Notes: generated by a model not told the origin, from the sequence alone. A stretch of 15,841 nt of DNA from DASVWH01 sp036389715 (GCA_036389715.1 DASVWH010000218.1:1-15841), one strand, 5' to 3'; numbered from the stretch's first letter, positions 1-8,576 are shown. Numbers and translations: made by a program.

Positions 1-722
1 ACGCTGAACGGCACGATATGCGCGCGTAGCCCGCTGGCCCAGGACCAGACTATCTCGTCGTCTGCATTGAGAATCGCGACATCGCCCGCCGCCTGGTTGC
101 GGAAGATGCGATGCTTGGCCGCGGCGTAGTCCATCAGATTCTCGTAGCGATCCATATGATTCGGCGTCACGTTCAAAACCAGCGCGACGGCCGGGTGAAA
201 GCCCGCAATCGTCTCCAACTGAAAGCTCGAAACCTCGACCACCGTCCAGCCGTCGTCCCTTGAAGCGTCTACCATGGAGATGAGCGGCGTCCCGATGTTG
301 CCGCCGACCTGAACGGGCAAGCCCGTGTCCCGCAAAATCTCGCCGATGAGCGTCGTGGTCGTCGTCTTGCCGTTGCTGCCCGTGATGGCGACGATGCGCC
401 CGCGCAGGAAACGCGATGCCAGCTCGATCTCGCCGATGACCTCCGCGCCCGCGCGCTCGGCGTACCTCGCCGGAATCACCTTGCTCGGCACTCCCGGACT
501 CATCACGACCAGCTCGACCTGGTCCAGCAGCCACATGGGCACGTCCCCGGCCAGGCATCCGACGCCCTCCTCCCTGAGCCCCAGGGCCTCCGCGGGCCAC
601 TCCGCCAGCGGCTTGCGATCATTGAGCGCGACGGTTGCGCCGCGCGCCGCCAGAAACCGCGCGCAGGCAATGCCGCTGCGCGCCGCGCCGATAATCAGAA
701 CCTTCTTGCCCGAGACTTCCAA
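1..722 (-). CDS. murD: UDP-N-acetylmuramoylalanine--D-glutamate ligase MurD (3' end cut off by window)
   Basis: Cytoplasmic ATP-dependent ligase that adds D-glutamate to UDP-MurNAc-L-alanine in peptidoglycan precursor synthesis. About 240 N-terminal residues are present, against roughly 450 for the family. A nucleotide-binding-like N-terminus (KVLIIGAARSG) comes first, then the Mur-ligase P-loop ITGSNGKTTTT near residue 110, then VEVSSFQLE and NVTPNHMDRYENLMDYAAAK, all typical of MurD rather than MurC, E or F. The start is a TTG at 720-722: an in-frame TGA lies three codons upstream and no ATG or GTG sits between. A GAGAGAG run just before it is a poor, close ribosome site. It follows mraY by about 50 bases, as in the standard dcw order. 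The catalytic C-terminal domain lies outside the window. Confidence 0.96.
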   Translation of the reverse strand, partial: MEVSGKKVLIIGAARSGIACARFLAARGATVALNDRKPLAEWPAEALGLREEGVGCLAGDVPMWLLDQVELVVMSPGVPSKVIPARYAERAGAEVIGEIELASRFLRGRIVAITGSNGKTTTTTLIGEILRDTGLPVQVGGNIGTPLISMVDASRDDGWTVVEVSSFQLETIAGFHPAVALVLNVTPNHMDRYENLMDYAAAKHRIFRNQAAGDVAILNADDEIVWSWASGLRAHIVPFS

Positions 723-773
723 GCTCTCTCTTCACTCGTTCCTTAAAATTGGGCCGCACCGGGCGCTCGGGCG

Positions 774-2273
774 CTACCGCAGCTTGAGCGTCGAGAGGCT
801 CAGGAGCGCAAAGAGGATGGCGAGAATCAGGAAGCGAAAGACGACCTTCGATTCGCGCCAGCCCTGCAATTCAAAATGGTGATGCAGCGGCGACATCTTG
901 AAGATGCGCCGCCCCGTCATCTTGAAGGAGGCGACCTGCAACATCACCGACAGAATCTCTATCACGAAGACGCCGCCGACCATCAGAAGCATAAACTCCT
1001 GCTTGGTCAGGACGGCGATGGTCCCGATTGCGCCGCCGATGGCGAGGCTCCCGACATCGCCCATGAAGACCTCCGCGGGCGGCGCGTTGTACCAGAGAAA
1101 GCCGAGGCTCGCGCCCGCCATCGCCCCGCAGAAGACGGTCAACTCCGCGGCCTCCGGGCGATGCACCAGCCCCAGGTAACTGGCAAAGCGCAGGTCGCTC
1201 GTGATGTACGTGAAGGCCGTCAGCGCCGTCATCGCGACGAAGGTGACGCTGATGGCCAGGCCGTCGAGCCCGTCGGTCAGGTTCACGGCATTGGAAGTCC
1301 CTAGCAGGACGAAGACGATCAGCACCAGGTAGAGATAGGGGCCGATGTAGCTGACGCTGGTCGCCGGGTCCGGGTCGGCCGTCGCCTTGAAGAACGGGAT
1401 GCTGACGTTCCATGAATACCTGTTAATGGACCCCTTCGCTATCTCGCGCGGGTAAGCGTCTTCGAGCAGCATCCGGTTGAGCCGGACCAGGTCGTCGCCC
1501 TGCGGGTTCTGGGCCATCAGCTTGCGCGTCTCCTCGGCCAGGGGGACCTGCGAGAAGCGTCCTTCCTCGAACAAAGACGGGCCCTTGAGCAGCCGGTTCA
1601 ATTCGTCCACCAGATTTCTCTGGAGCGCGTCGGAGCGCGGGCTGCTGTCGTCGTAACCGCTCAATTGCTGTTGCAGTTCCGGGCTCAACTGCCCCCGCAC
1701 GTACTGCGAGACGGGGTCGCGCGCGTCGCGCAGCTTGACCGCCATGCTGTTGGGTTCCTTCAAGTCCGGCATCCGAAACTGCGTCGAGCTGGTAAAGAAG
1801 TAGAGCACGGCCCAGACGCCGAGCGCGATCAGCAGCTGCCCGATCAATTTCTGCCTGCCCGTCAGACCGAGACTGCGCTTCTTGGCCATCTTCTGGTAGT
1901 CGTCCATGAAGCCGATGAGCGCGAAGAGCGAGGTGGCGATCATCACGGTCCAGACGTAAACGCTCGACAGCTTGGCCCAGAGCAGCGTCGAGATGAGGAC
2001 CGAGGAGATAATCAGGACGCCGCCCATCGTCGGCGTGCCGCGCTTGGCCATGTGCGCCTGCGGCCCTTCCTCGCGAATCTGCTGCCCGACGTTCCAGTTG
2101 CGCAGCGCCTGGATGACGCGCCGCCCGAAGACGAGCGAGATCAGGAGCGCCGTGATCGAAGCATACGCGGTGCGAAACGTGACGTACTGAAAAACGTTGA
2201 GCGCCTTGACGAGATAAGACCCGCCGCCCTCGAAGCGGTTATACAGCCACTCGTAAAAGATGTAGTGAATCAT
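774..2273 (-). CDS. mraY: Phospho-N-acetylmuramoyl-pentapeptide transferase MraY with a large extracytoplasmic insertion
   Basis: Integral membrane enzyme that transfers phospho-MurNAc-pentapeptide from UDP to undecaprenyl phosphate, making lipid I. Seen: MAKRGTPTMGG at 75-85, the acidic pair in GFMDDYQK near 124-125, NLTDGLDGLA at 331-340, FMGDVGSLAIGG near 403, and the SPLHHHFELQGW triad near 461-472. These are the family's signature sites, and about ten hydrophobic segments are visible. The protein is 499 residues, against about 320-370 usually. The surplus is a hydrophilic block of about 115 residues (roughly 172-286) between the segment LIGQLLIALGVWAVLYFF and the segment before NLTDGLDG, a loop expected on the outer face. 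I chose the ATG at 2271-2273 (MIHYIFYEWL), which matches the family's N-terminus. A TTG at 2325-2327 would add 18 unlikely residues. Neither start has a clear Shine-Dalgarno site. Confidence 0.95.
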   Translation of the reverse strand: MIHYIFYEWLYNRFEGGGSYLVKALNVFQYVTFRTAYASITALLISLVFGRRVIQALRNWNVGQQIREEGPQAHMAKRGTPTMGGVLIISSVLISTLLWAKLSSVYVWTVMIATSLFALIGFMDDYQKMAKKRSLGLTGRQKLIGQLLIALGVWAVLYFFTSSTQFRMPDLKEPNSMAVKLRDARDPVSQYVRGQLSPELQQQLSGYDDSSPRSDALQRNLVDELNRLLKGPSLFEEGRFSQVPLAEETRKLMAQNPQGDDLVRLNRMLLEDAYPREIAKGSINRYSWNVSIPFFKATADPDPATSVSYIGPYLYLVLIVFVLLGTSNAVNLTDGLDGLAISVTFVAMTALTAFTYITSDLRFASYLGLVHRPEAAELTVFCGAMAGASLGFLWYNAPPAEVFMGDVGSLAIGGAIGTIAVLTKQEFMLLMVGGVFVIEILSVMLQVASFKMTGRRIFKMSPLHHHFELQGWRESKVVFRFLILAILFALLSLSTLKLR

Positions 2274-2386
2274 CCGTTTAGCAACCAACCGATAATGCAG
2301 CCGATAATGGATGAGCGCCGCGAGCAATCAATGAACGCCGCCCGGGTCCGGCAGCCTGGCCGCCACGCGCGCGCCGCTTCGTCATT

Positions 2387-3871
2387 TCAATCCCGCTCGT
2401 CGCCCCCGAGCACCGGAAAGCGATCACGCAGCCACTTGACGACCTTGTCCGTACTGACCCCGCGCGACCCCTTGACCAGCACCAGGTCGCCTTCACGCAG
2501 CTCACCGGCGACGGCCGCTGCCGCCTGCTCCGAGGTCTCGAAAAAGAGAGTCGCAGCCTCGCTCATCCCGGCCTCGCGCGCGCCCTCGACCATCTCCCTG
2601 GCCAGGCCGCGCACGCCCAGCAGCAGGTCAATCCCTTCGCGCGCAATCTCCGCTCCGGCTTCGCGGTGCATCCGCGCGCCTTCGGGCCCGAGTTCGAGCA
2701 TCTCGCCCGCGACCACTATCCGGCGCCTGGCGTGCAGGCCGCCCTCGGCGATAGTCCTGACCATACTGAGCAGCGAGCGCGGGTTCGAGTTGTAGGAATC
2801 GTCTACGACCGTGAACCCGGCGGCGAAGTCCATCACCTCGCCGCGCATCTTAGCCGGGGCAACCGTCCGCAATGCACTCGCAATCTCTTCCGGCCCGATC
2901 TCGAAGCAGGTGGCCACGGCCGCGGCCGCCAGCGCGTTCATCAGGTTATGGCGGCCCGGCATGGGCAGCTCCGCGGCGGCCTCGCCGAGCGGCGTGCGCA
3001 GGCGAAAGCGGCTGCGGCCGAAGCGGCTCGTATCAATGAAGGTCGCCGTCACATCCGCCTCGTGCTCGATGCCGAAGGTCAAAGTGCGCCCGGCGTGTTT
3101 CGAGCGCATGGCCAGGACCAGCTCGTCGTCAGCGTTGAGGACGGCCGTTCCGTCCGGCTTGAGACCTTCGATCAGCTCGGCCTTTGCCGCCGCGATGTTT
3201 TCAATCGTGCCGAGATGCTCCAGATGAACGGGAGCGACCAGCAGCTCGACGCCGACATCGGGCGGTGTAATCCGGCAGAGCCGCGCGATCTCGTGCGTCG
3301 GAGACGACATACCCATCTCCAGGACGGCCAGATCGTACTCGGCCGGACTGCGCCCTTCGGTCACCATCTGCAAGACGGCGAGCGGCAGCCCGAGCCCGTT
3401 GTTATAGTTTCGCTCGCTCTTGAGCACACGCCGCCCGGTGTCTGCGAGGATGCGCGCGGTCAACTCCTTGGCCGTCGTCTTGCCCGCGCTGCCCGTGATG
3501 CCGACGACGGGCCGCCCCCAGCCTTCGTAGACCCTGCGCGCCAGTCGCTGAAGCGCGGCGATAGCGTCGTCTACGAGCAGCAGCCTGTCGCCCAGAGCGC
3601 GCAGCTCTTCATCGCCCTGTACGCGGTCGGCACGCGCGACCGCGGCTATTGCGCCGCTGTCAAACGCCTGCCCGATAAACAAGTGCGCGTCGGCAAACGT
3701 GCCGTTGAACCCGGCGCGCGCGTAATCCTCCTGCGACAGGGCGAAGAAGAGCTCGCCCGCGTTGGTCGAACGCGAGTCAATTGAGAAACCAACTATTTCT
3801 TTGTCAAACAACTCGGCGCTCAGCCCTTCGGCAGAAGCGCCCATCAAATCTGCCGCCGTTTTTACCTTCAC
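2387..3871 (-). CDS. murF: UDP-N-acetylmuramoyl-tripeptide--D-alanyl-D-alanine ligase MurF
   Basis: Cytoplasmic ligase that adds D-Ala-D-Ala to UDP-MurNAc-tripeptide, the last cytoplasmic step before MraY. The 494 residues fit the family. An N-terminal substrate-binding domain (FSIDSRSTNAGELFFAL, about 29-45) precedes the P-loop GITGSAGKTTAKE at 124-136. Then come NYNNGLGLPLAVLQ, LEMGMSSPTHEIARL and the C-terminal domain marker VVDDSYNSNPRSL, characteristic of MurF. The open frame extends 90 codons further upstream to 4141. I chose GTG at 3869-3871 because the family N-terminus begins there (VKVKTAADLMG) and a GGAGAGG sits ten bases before it. mraY begins about 113 bases after the stop, a gap holding a short direct repeat CATTATCGG. 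murE, usually just upstream, is missing. Confidence 0.96.
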   Translation of the reverse strand: MKVKTAADLMGASAEGLSAELFDKEIVGFSIDSRSTNAGELFFALSQEDYARAGFNGTFADAHLFIGQAFDSGAIAAVARADRVQGDEELRALGDRLLLVDDAIAALQRLARRVYEGWGRPVVGITGSAGKTTAKELTARILADTGRRVLKSERNYNNGLGLPLAVLQMVTEGRSPAEYDLAVLEMGMSSPTHEIARLCRITPPDVGVELLVAPVHLEHLGTIENIAAAKAELIEGLKPDGTAVLNADDELVLAMRSKHAGRTLTFGIEHEADVTATFIDTSRFGRSRFRLRTPLGEAAAELPMPGRHNLMNALAAAAVATCFEIGPEEIASALRTVAPAKMRGEVMDFAAGFTVVDDSYNSNPRSLLSMVRTIAEGGLHARRRIVVAGEMLELGPEGARMHREAGAEIAREGIDLLLGVRGLAREMVEGAREAGMSEAATLFFETSEQAAAAVAGELREGDLVLVKGSRGVSTDKVVKWLRDRFPVLGGDERD

Positions 3872-3914
3872 GCCCGTCAAACCTCTCCGCGAATGCTGGA
3901 ATCCACTCTCAGCA

Positions 3915-4277
3915 TTATCTTGCGCGTAGCCTCGCGCGGCGGTCAACCTCAGGCGTAAACGCTCTGCCCGGCGGGGGCACAGAGACCTCCCCGTTGTCAA
4001 ATAGAATGGGGGAAGCCGGGGGCCCCGGCTGGCCGGAGGCTGCGGCCGAAATCTCTTCGGGGAGAGGCCGCGCGCCGTCGCCTGCGGCCTCTGCGGCTCT
4101 CTTGATGGCCCGGTTCCTGCGCAGCCGTTGGCGGCAGGCAATCACTCTCTGCTTCGTCTCAGCCTGTGCCCGCTCAAGGCTCGTCGCGCGTTCAATGTTC
4201 ATAAGTTTAAGAATGAATGACCTGGGGGAATGGATCAAGGCGCGTCTCAAATCGGCCCGGCATCCGGCATCCTTCAT
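3915..4277 (-). CDS. Small hypothetical ORF between ftsI and murF
   Basis: An open frame of 120 codons fills most of the 412-base gap where murE would normally lie. Its first ATG sits four bases after the ftsI stop, and its stop lies 43 bases before the murF GTG, spacing compatible with an operon gene. An internal ATG at 4200-4202 (MNIERATSLERAQAETKQRV) would give 95 residues and may be the better start, because the first 25 codons look less coding-like. The middle is a basic, helix-prone stretch (LERAQAETKQRVIACRQRLRRNRAIKRAAEAA). The rest is proline- and glycine-rich, without hydrophobic segments. I recognise no family, and nothing resembles a MurE remnant. It may be non-coding. Confidence 0.3.
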   Translation of the reverse strand: MKDAGCRADLRRALIHSPRSFILKLMNIERATSLERAQAETKQRVIACRQRLRRNRAIKRAAEAAGDGARPLPEEISAAASGQPGPPASPILFDNGEVSVPPPGRAFTPEVDRRARLRAR

Positions 4278-4283
4278 TCTCCG

Positions 4284-6389
4284 TCAGTCGCTTCTTCCGA
4301 AATCAATCCGCACGACCTCTCCCGTCTCGACCTCCGCGCCCGCCGCCGGACGCTGCCGCAGCGCGCGCCCTTCGCCCTGCGCTTCGAGCTGCAAGCCGAG
4401 CTGTGAACAGACGCGGGCCGCGTCACGCACGCTGCGCCCGCGCAGGTCCGGCATCAGGACCCCGCGCTTAGTCGCAGGCGTGTAGACGACCTGGCTCATC
4501 CCCGCCCGCTCGCCCGCCTCCGCGACCTGCGGCAAGGTGGCCTCGCGCTCGGCCTGGCGGCGTTCCTGCTCGGCGACGATGCGCGCCAGCCCTTCGAGGG
4601 CCAGCGGCGTCTGGGCCAGGAGGCCGGAGGGCGGAGCGGATTTCAGCTCCGCGTCGGGCGCGACGTTTAGCTCCGGCAGAATCTGCTCTGCGATCTCGCG
4701 AAAGACCGGCGCGGCCACGTCGCCGCCATGATAGGAGCCGACGGGCTCGTCAATGACGACGATGATGACGACCGCCGGATTCTCGACCGGCGCGAAGCCG
4801 ACGAACGAGCCGATGTACTTCGTCTTCGAGTAAGCCTTCGTCTGCGGGTCAATCTTCTGGGCCGTGCCGGTCTTGCCCGCCGCCGTGTAGCCGTTCAGCT
4901 GCGCGAGCTTGGCCGTGCCGTTGAGCGTTACGCCTTCGAGCATTCCGCGCAGGGTGCGCGCCGTCTCCGCGCTGACGACCCTGTGCTGCTCGGGCGCGGC
5001 CTGGTAAACGGGAGAGCCGTCGGCGCCGCGTATCTCGCGCACCAGGTGCGGCGCGATGCGCACGCCGTCGTTGGCCAGCGTGCCGAAGGCTGCGGCCATC
5101 TGCACGGGCGTGACGCCGACCTCCTGCCCTATCGCGATCGAGCCCATGGAGGACGGCTGCCAGCGCGAGACGGGGCGCACCAGCCCGGCAGTCTCGCCCG
5201 GCAGCTCGATGCCCGTCTTGCAGCCGAAGCCGAAGCGCGTCATGTAGTCGTGCATGGATTCGTCGCCCGCGCGCAGGCCCAGCTTGATGGCCGCCACGTT
5301 GCTCGATTTCGCCAGCGCTTCCGCCAGTGTCAGCGAGCCGAACGCGTGATGATCGTGGACCAGCCGCCCGGCGACCATGATCGAACCCATCTGGCAATCT
5401 ATCCGGTCGGTCGGTTTCGCGCCATTTTCGATGGCGGCCGAGTAAGCGACGATCTTGAAGGTCGAGCCCGGCTCGTAGATGTTTTGCAGCGCCTGGTTGA
5501 TGCGGGCCTGCTTGGAAGACGCGAGCGCATCGTTCGGGTCGAAGGTCGGCGCGTTGGCCAGAGCCAGTATCTCGCCCGTCCGCGGGTTGAGGACGATGGC
5601 CGTACCGGACCTGGCGTGTGCCCGCTCGACGGCCGCAACGAGTGCCTGCTCGGTCCTGTACTGCACCATCTGGTCAATCGTCAGGACGACCGCCTGGCCC
5701 GGCTGCGAGCGGACTTCAAAGCTGCCGTAGGCTCTGCGGCGCGCATCCGTTTCGAGCACGACCTTGCCCGCCTCGCCGCGTATCCGCTCGTTATAAACCT
5801 GCTCGACGCCGCCGAGCCCGTCTTCATCGAGCCCGACGAAGCCGAGGACGTGCGCCGCCAGCTCGCCGTTCGGGTAGTAGCGCTTGGGCTCTTTGAGCGA
5901 GTAGACGCCTTCGAGCTTGAGCGCACTGATCTTTTCGGCCTGCCCGGCCGGGAGCTTGCGCGCCACCCAGACGAACTTTCGATTCGACTCCTGCGCAGTC
6001 TTCAGCCGAGCCCTTAGAGCGTCCCTCTCGACCCCCGCGAGCGGGGCCAGGCGCGCCGCAGTCTCCTCTACGTTCTTGAGCTCGCGCGGGACGACGAAGA
6101 AGGACTCCGTGTCAACGCTGCGCGCCAGCTCGCGTCCCTGCCTGTCGAGGACGACGCCGCGCAGCGGGCTCGTCTCGATGGCATCCTGCTGCTGCTGCTC
6201 GGCACGCTGCTTGAGCCAGCCATGCTGCGACGTTTGCAGGTAAACGAGCCGCCCGCCGATGACCAGCATCCAGAGGCCGAGCATCAACGCGATGGCGAGC
6301 GCGCGGGCGTGCGACTTATCAGGGCGTGCTTTTGATCTGGCAGCAGGGCGTGAGCGCATCTTCTGTCGGCCGTCTTCTTTCTGATTCAT
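4284..6389 (-). CDS. ftsI: Penicillin-binding protein FtsI/PBP3 class, with C-terminal PASTA domain
   Basis: Septal peptidoglycan DD-transpeptidase (class B PBP), anchored in the inner membrane with its catalytic domain outside. In order: a basic cytoplasmic tail, one membrane segment (ALAIALMLGLWMLVIGGRLV, about 31-50), a PBP dimerisation-like region starting at SPLRGVVLDRQGRELA, then the transpeptidase domain. That domain carries the three active-site motifs: STFK (Ser at about 309), SSN at about 362-364 and KTGT at about 506. The last 65 residues (PDLRGRSVRDAARVCSQLGL and onward) form one PASTA domain, as in SpoVD-type and many actinobacterial or acidobacterial FtsI proteins. ATG at 6387-6389 gives 701 residues. 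An earlier ATG at 6446 and a later one at 6359 are possible, and none has a strong ribosome site. The position after the ftsL-like gene supports a division role. Confidence 0.95.
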   Translation of the reverse strand: MNQKEDGRQKMRSRPAARSKARPDKSHARALAIALMLGLWMLVIGGRLVYLQTSQHGWLKQRAEQQQQDAIETSPLRGVVLDRQGRELARSVDTESFFVVPRELKNVEETAARLAPLAGVERDALRARLKTAQESNRKFVWVARKLPAGQAEKISALKLEGVYSLKEPKRYYPNGELAAHVLGFVGLDEDGLGGVEQVYNERIRGEAGKVVLETDARRRAYGSFEVRSQPGQAVVLTIDQMVQYRTEQALVAAVERAHARSGTAIVLNPRTGEILALANAPTFDPNDALASSKQARINQALQNIYEPGSTFKIVAYSAAIENGAKPTDRIDCQMGSIMVAGRLVHDHHAFGSLTLAEALAKSSNVAAIKLGLRAGDESMHDYMTRFGFGCKTGIELPGETAGLVRPVSRWQPSSMGSIAIGQEVGVTPVQMAAAFGTLANDGVRIAPHLVREIRGADGSPVYQAAPEQHRVVSAETARTLRGMLEGVTLNGTAKLAQLNGYTAAGKTGTAQKIDPQTKAYSKTKYIGSFVGFAPVENPAVVIIVVIDEPVGSYHGGDVAAPVFREIAEQILPELNVAPDAELKSAPPSGLLAQTPLALEGLARIVAEQERRQAEREATLPQVAEAGERAGMSQVVYTPATKRGVLMPDLRGRSVRDAARVCSQLGLQLEAQGEGRALRQRPAAGAEVETGEVVRIDFGRSD

Positions 6390-6533
6390 GCGCGGCGGCC
6401 TGATCGGCCCGGCCGCCGCGCTTCGCGGGGGAAGTGCTGAAAACATCTATCGCTGGCGCTGCGAGGGGGAGAGAGCGCACATTGAAAGCCGAGCGCCGTG
6501 CGGCTTAAAACTGCTGACCCGGAACCTCCAGGC

Positions 6534-6923
6534 TCAACGCGTAAAGGAGGCGGACGGATTGACGAACGCCGGGGACGTGGCCGCACGCGTCGGCTCGCTG
6601 TCCGTGGCCGTGCTGATTTGCGCGGGCTGGACGGGCTGAAGGCCGATCTCGCGCGCCGCGCTTTCGAGCCGCTCGGGCGTCGTGGCCTGCTCGCGCGCCA
6701 GCAAGAGGCGGCGCTGTTCTTCCAGCAGCTCGGCCTGCTCGCGGCGCAGCGCCTCCGTCTGATACCCGTACTGAACGGCGGCGAAATGTTGTCCGGCCGC
6801 GAAAACGAACCCGCAAGCCAGCACCAGCCCGCACAGGAGCAGCAGCGCCAGGCGCGAGAGCGCGCGTGTGTCGCGCTCGCGGTGGACGGCGTAGTTCAAC
6901 TGGTTCAGGGGTACTCTTTTCAT
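6534..6923 (-). CDS. ftsL: FtsL-like division protein (single membrane segment plus coiled coil)
   Basis: A 129-residue bitopic membrane protein at the standard ftsL position between rsmH and ftsI. Residues 1-22 are a basic cytoplasmic tail. Residues about 23-45 (LSRLALLLLCGLVLACGFVFAAG) form one membrane segment. Residues about 52-95 are a charged heptad-patterned helix (YQTEALRREQAELLEEQRRL and on), the coiled coil expected for the FtsL/DivIC fold. A low-complexity Ser/Thr/Pro tail ends it. In FtsL the coiled coil pairs with FtsB/DivIC to activate the FtsW-FtsI synthase. FtsL sequences diverge strongly, so the name rests on architecture and synteny. A weak AGAGG lies about 12 bases before the ATG. 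A gap of about 144 bases separates its stop from the chosen ftsI start. Confidence 0.85.
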   Translation of the reverse strand: MKRVPLNQLNYAVHRERDTRALSRLALLLLCGLVLACGFVFAAGQHFAAVQYGYQTEALRREQAELLEEQRRLLLAREQATTPERLESAAREIGLQPVQPAQISTATDSEPTRAATSPAFVNPSASFTR

Positions 6924-7006
6924 CGGAATCTCAGCCTCTAAAAATCAAAATGCCAAAGTTGAGGGATGCGGAGTCTCAAAAAGGAGACGGGCCAGGGCCT
7001 GACGCG

Positions 7007-7966
7007 TCAGAGTTTGCGGCAGGCGCGGAGCTTGGCGCTGCGGGCGCGGGGATTGTCGGCCACCTCCGCCTCGCCCGGGACAAGGGGGCGACGCGTCAGG
7101 ATTTCAACCGCGCGTCGCGCGCCGCATGAACAGACGGGCGCGCGCCGGTCACACTCGCAAGAGCCCGACAGACGGCGCAGCGTCTGCTTCATAATCCGGT
7201 CTTCGAGCGAGTGAAAACTGATCGCCGCGAAGCGTCCGTCCCGCTGTAAAAGATCAATCGCCGTTTCGACGAAGTCGCCGAGCCCTTCGAGTTCCCGGTT
7301 GACGGCGATGCGCAGGGCCTGAAACGTGCGCGTTGCCGGATGAACATGCTCCGCCTTGCGATAGCCGACGGCGCGCGCCACCAGCTCGGCCAACTCTTTC
7401 GTCGTCTCGACGGGCTCCCCGCGCTCGCGCCTTTCGACTATCCATCTGGCCACCCTGCGCGAGCGTCGCTCCTCGCCGTACTCGAAAATGATACGCGCGA
7501 TCTCTTCTTCCGGCAGCCGGGCGAGCAGTTGGGCGGCCGTCTCTTCGTCGCTCGAAGCATCCATCCGCATGTCGAGCGGCGCGTCCTGGCGAAAGCTGAA
7601 ACCCCTCTCCGCCCTATCGAACTGCAAAGAGGAGACGCCCAGGTCAACCAGCACCCCCGTGACCTCTGCCTCTGCCTCGGCCTCTGCGACCACCTCCGCG
7701 ATGTCGCGAAAGTTCGCGTGAACGGCCCGAAAACGTGGGCCGAAGCGCGCCAGCCGCTCGCTCGCCAGTCGCAGGGCTTCGCGGTCGCGGTCAATCCCGA
7801 TGACGCGCGCGGCGGCAGAGGCTTCGAGAATCGCCTCGCTGTGACCGCCGAGTCCGAGCGTGCCGTCAATGAAGAGGCCGCCGCGCGCCGGGCCGAGGAG
7901 TTCGATTGTCTCTTGGAGCAACACGGGACGGTGGGGCGCGCTCATGCCCCCCATGAGCGCAGCCAT
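7007..7966 (-). CDS. rsmH: 16S rRNA (cytosine-1402-N4)-methyltransferase RsmH
   Basis: SAM-dependent methyltransferase (MraW) that N4-methylates C1402 of 16S rRNA in the P site. Seen: HRPVLLQETIELL at the start, the SAM-site glycine motif FIDGTLGLGGHSEAIL, VIGIDRDREAL, VLVDLGVSSLQFD, and the conserved GERGFSFR-type segment here written as ERGFSFRQDAPLDMRMD. Near the C-terminus are ISFHSLEDRIMKQTLRRLS and a cysteine cluster (CECDRRAPVCSC). The 319 residues are normal. I chose ATG at 7964-7966. ATG at 7943-7945 is almost as good, and the open frame reaches back to a TTG at 8017 that would add 17 unlikely residues. It is the second gene of the dcw operon, behind mraZ, and ends about 83 bases before the ftsL-like gene. 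Confidence 0.96.
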   Translation of the reverse strand: MAALMGGMSAPHRPVLLQETIELLGPARGGLFIDGTLGLGGHSEAILEASAAARVIGIDRDREALRLASERLARFGPRFRAVHANFRDIAEVVAEAEAEAEVTGVLVDLGVSSLQFDRAERGFSFRQDAPLDMRMDASSDEETAAQLLARLPEEEIARIIFEYGEERRSRRVARWIVERRERGEPVETTKELAELVARAVGYRKAEHVHPATRTFQALRIAVNRELEGLGDFVETAIDLLQRDGRFAAISFHSLEDRIMKQTLRRLSGSCECDRRAPVCSCGARRAVEILTRRPLVPGEAEVADNPRARSAKLRACRKL

Positions 7967-8061
7967 CACCACCGCCCCGTGATCTTGTTCAAAGAACAGA
8001 CTCGCAATTTCCTGCAACCCTTGCCGCTCTTCGGCGAGCGACCATTAAAATACCCGAGCCG

Positions 8062-8502
8062 TTAAATGCCGAGCCGCGCGATTGCCGCCTCGTCCTCTTC
8101 GGTGTAGGGGTCCGAGAGCAGCCGCTGCTGGAATCTCTCCAATTCCCAGACTTCCAGGTAGGTTAAGTACCCCAGAACCGCGACATCGCCCGTCACACCG
8201 GCGCTTTTACGCAGGAGCGGGTGAATCAATACGCGCCCCTGGCCATCCATCGTGCTCTGCTGGCCGTAATAGTTGGTGCGGTCAAGGAACTTGCGCCGCG
8301 CCGGGTCCATCGAGGGCAGCAGCGCCAGCCTCTGTTCGATGGATTCCCACTCGGGCAAGGGGTAAATCCGCACGTTCTCGCCCGTCAGGCTCGTGACGTA
8401 GAACCCCGCGCCGTGCTTCTCTTCGACGAAGCGGCGGAAGGGGGTCGGAATTTTCAAGCGCCCCTTGGAATCAATCCGCGCCGTGTAATTTCCTCGCAGC
8501 AT
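8062..8502 (-). CDS. mraZ: Transcriptional regulator MraZ
   Basis: DNA-binding repressor of the dcw operon, made of two SpoVT-AbrB-like domains and known from several bacteria to form ring-shaped oligomers. The two half-domains carry the conserved DxxxR signatures, ARIDSKGRLKIP at about 8-19 and STMDGQGRVLIH at about 83-94. The sequence FRRFVEEKHGAGFYVTSL and the ending DPYTEEDEAAIARLGI fit the family, and 146 residues is usual. The start is ATG at 8500-8502. No clear Shine-Dalgarno site precedes it. It is the first gene of the operon, and four putative MraZ boxes lie about 75-110 bases upstream, just after the promoter, so autoregulation is likely. Confidence 0.97.
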   Translation of the reverse strand: MLRGNYTARIDSKGRLKIPTPFRRFVEEKHGAGFYVTSLTGENVRIYPLPEWESIEQRLALLPSMDPARRKFLDRTNYYGQQSTMDGQGRVLIHPLLRKSAGVTGDVAVLGYLTYLEVWELERFQQRLLSDPYTEEDEAAIARLGI

Positions 8503-8576
8503 AGGGTTTCCGCGAACGGGGCAGGGCGAGAGGTGCTTAAACCTTTAAGTAAAACTTTAATGTTTGGACACAAGCT

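Noticed and set aside
2273..2386. Upstream TTG start for mraY at 2327
   Set aside because: It adds 18 residues encoded by a short direct repeat (CATTATCGG twice), lacks a ribosome site and does not fit the family N-terminus.
1665..2795. Long plus-strand open frame opposite mraY and murF
   Set aside because: It runs across two well-supported minus-strand genes and their gap, has a biased His/Arg/Asp-rich composition typical of the reverse frame of GC-rich genes, and shows no motif.
2666..3784. Plus-strand open frame of 372 codons opposite murF
   Set aside because: murF is certain from its motifs; this frame mirrors its codon bias and resembles no family.
4728..6017. Plus-strand open frame of 429 codons opposite ftsI
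   Set aside because: Antisense shadow of ftsI caused by high GC at third positions; Arg/Asp/His-rich and without recognisable domains.
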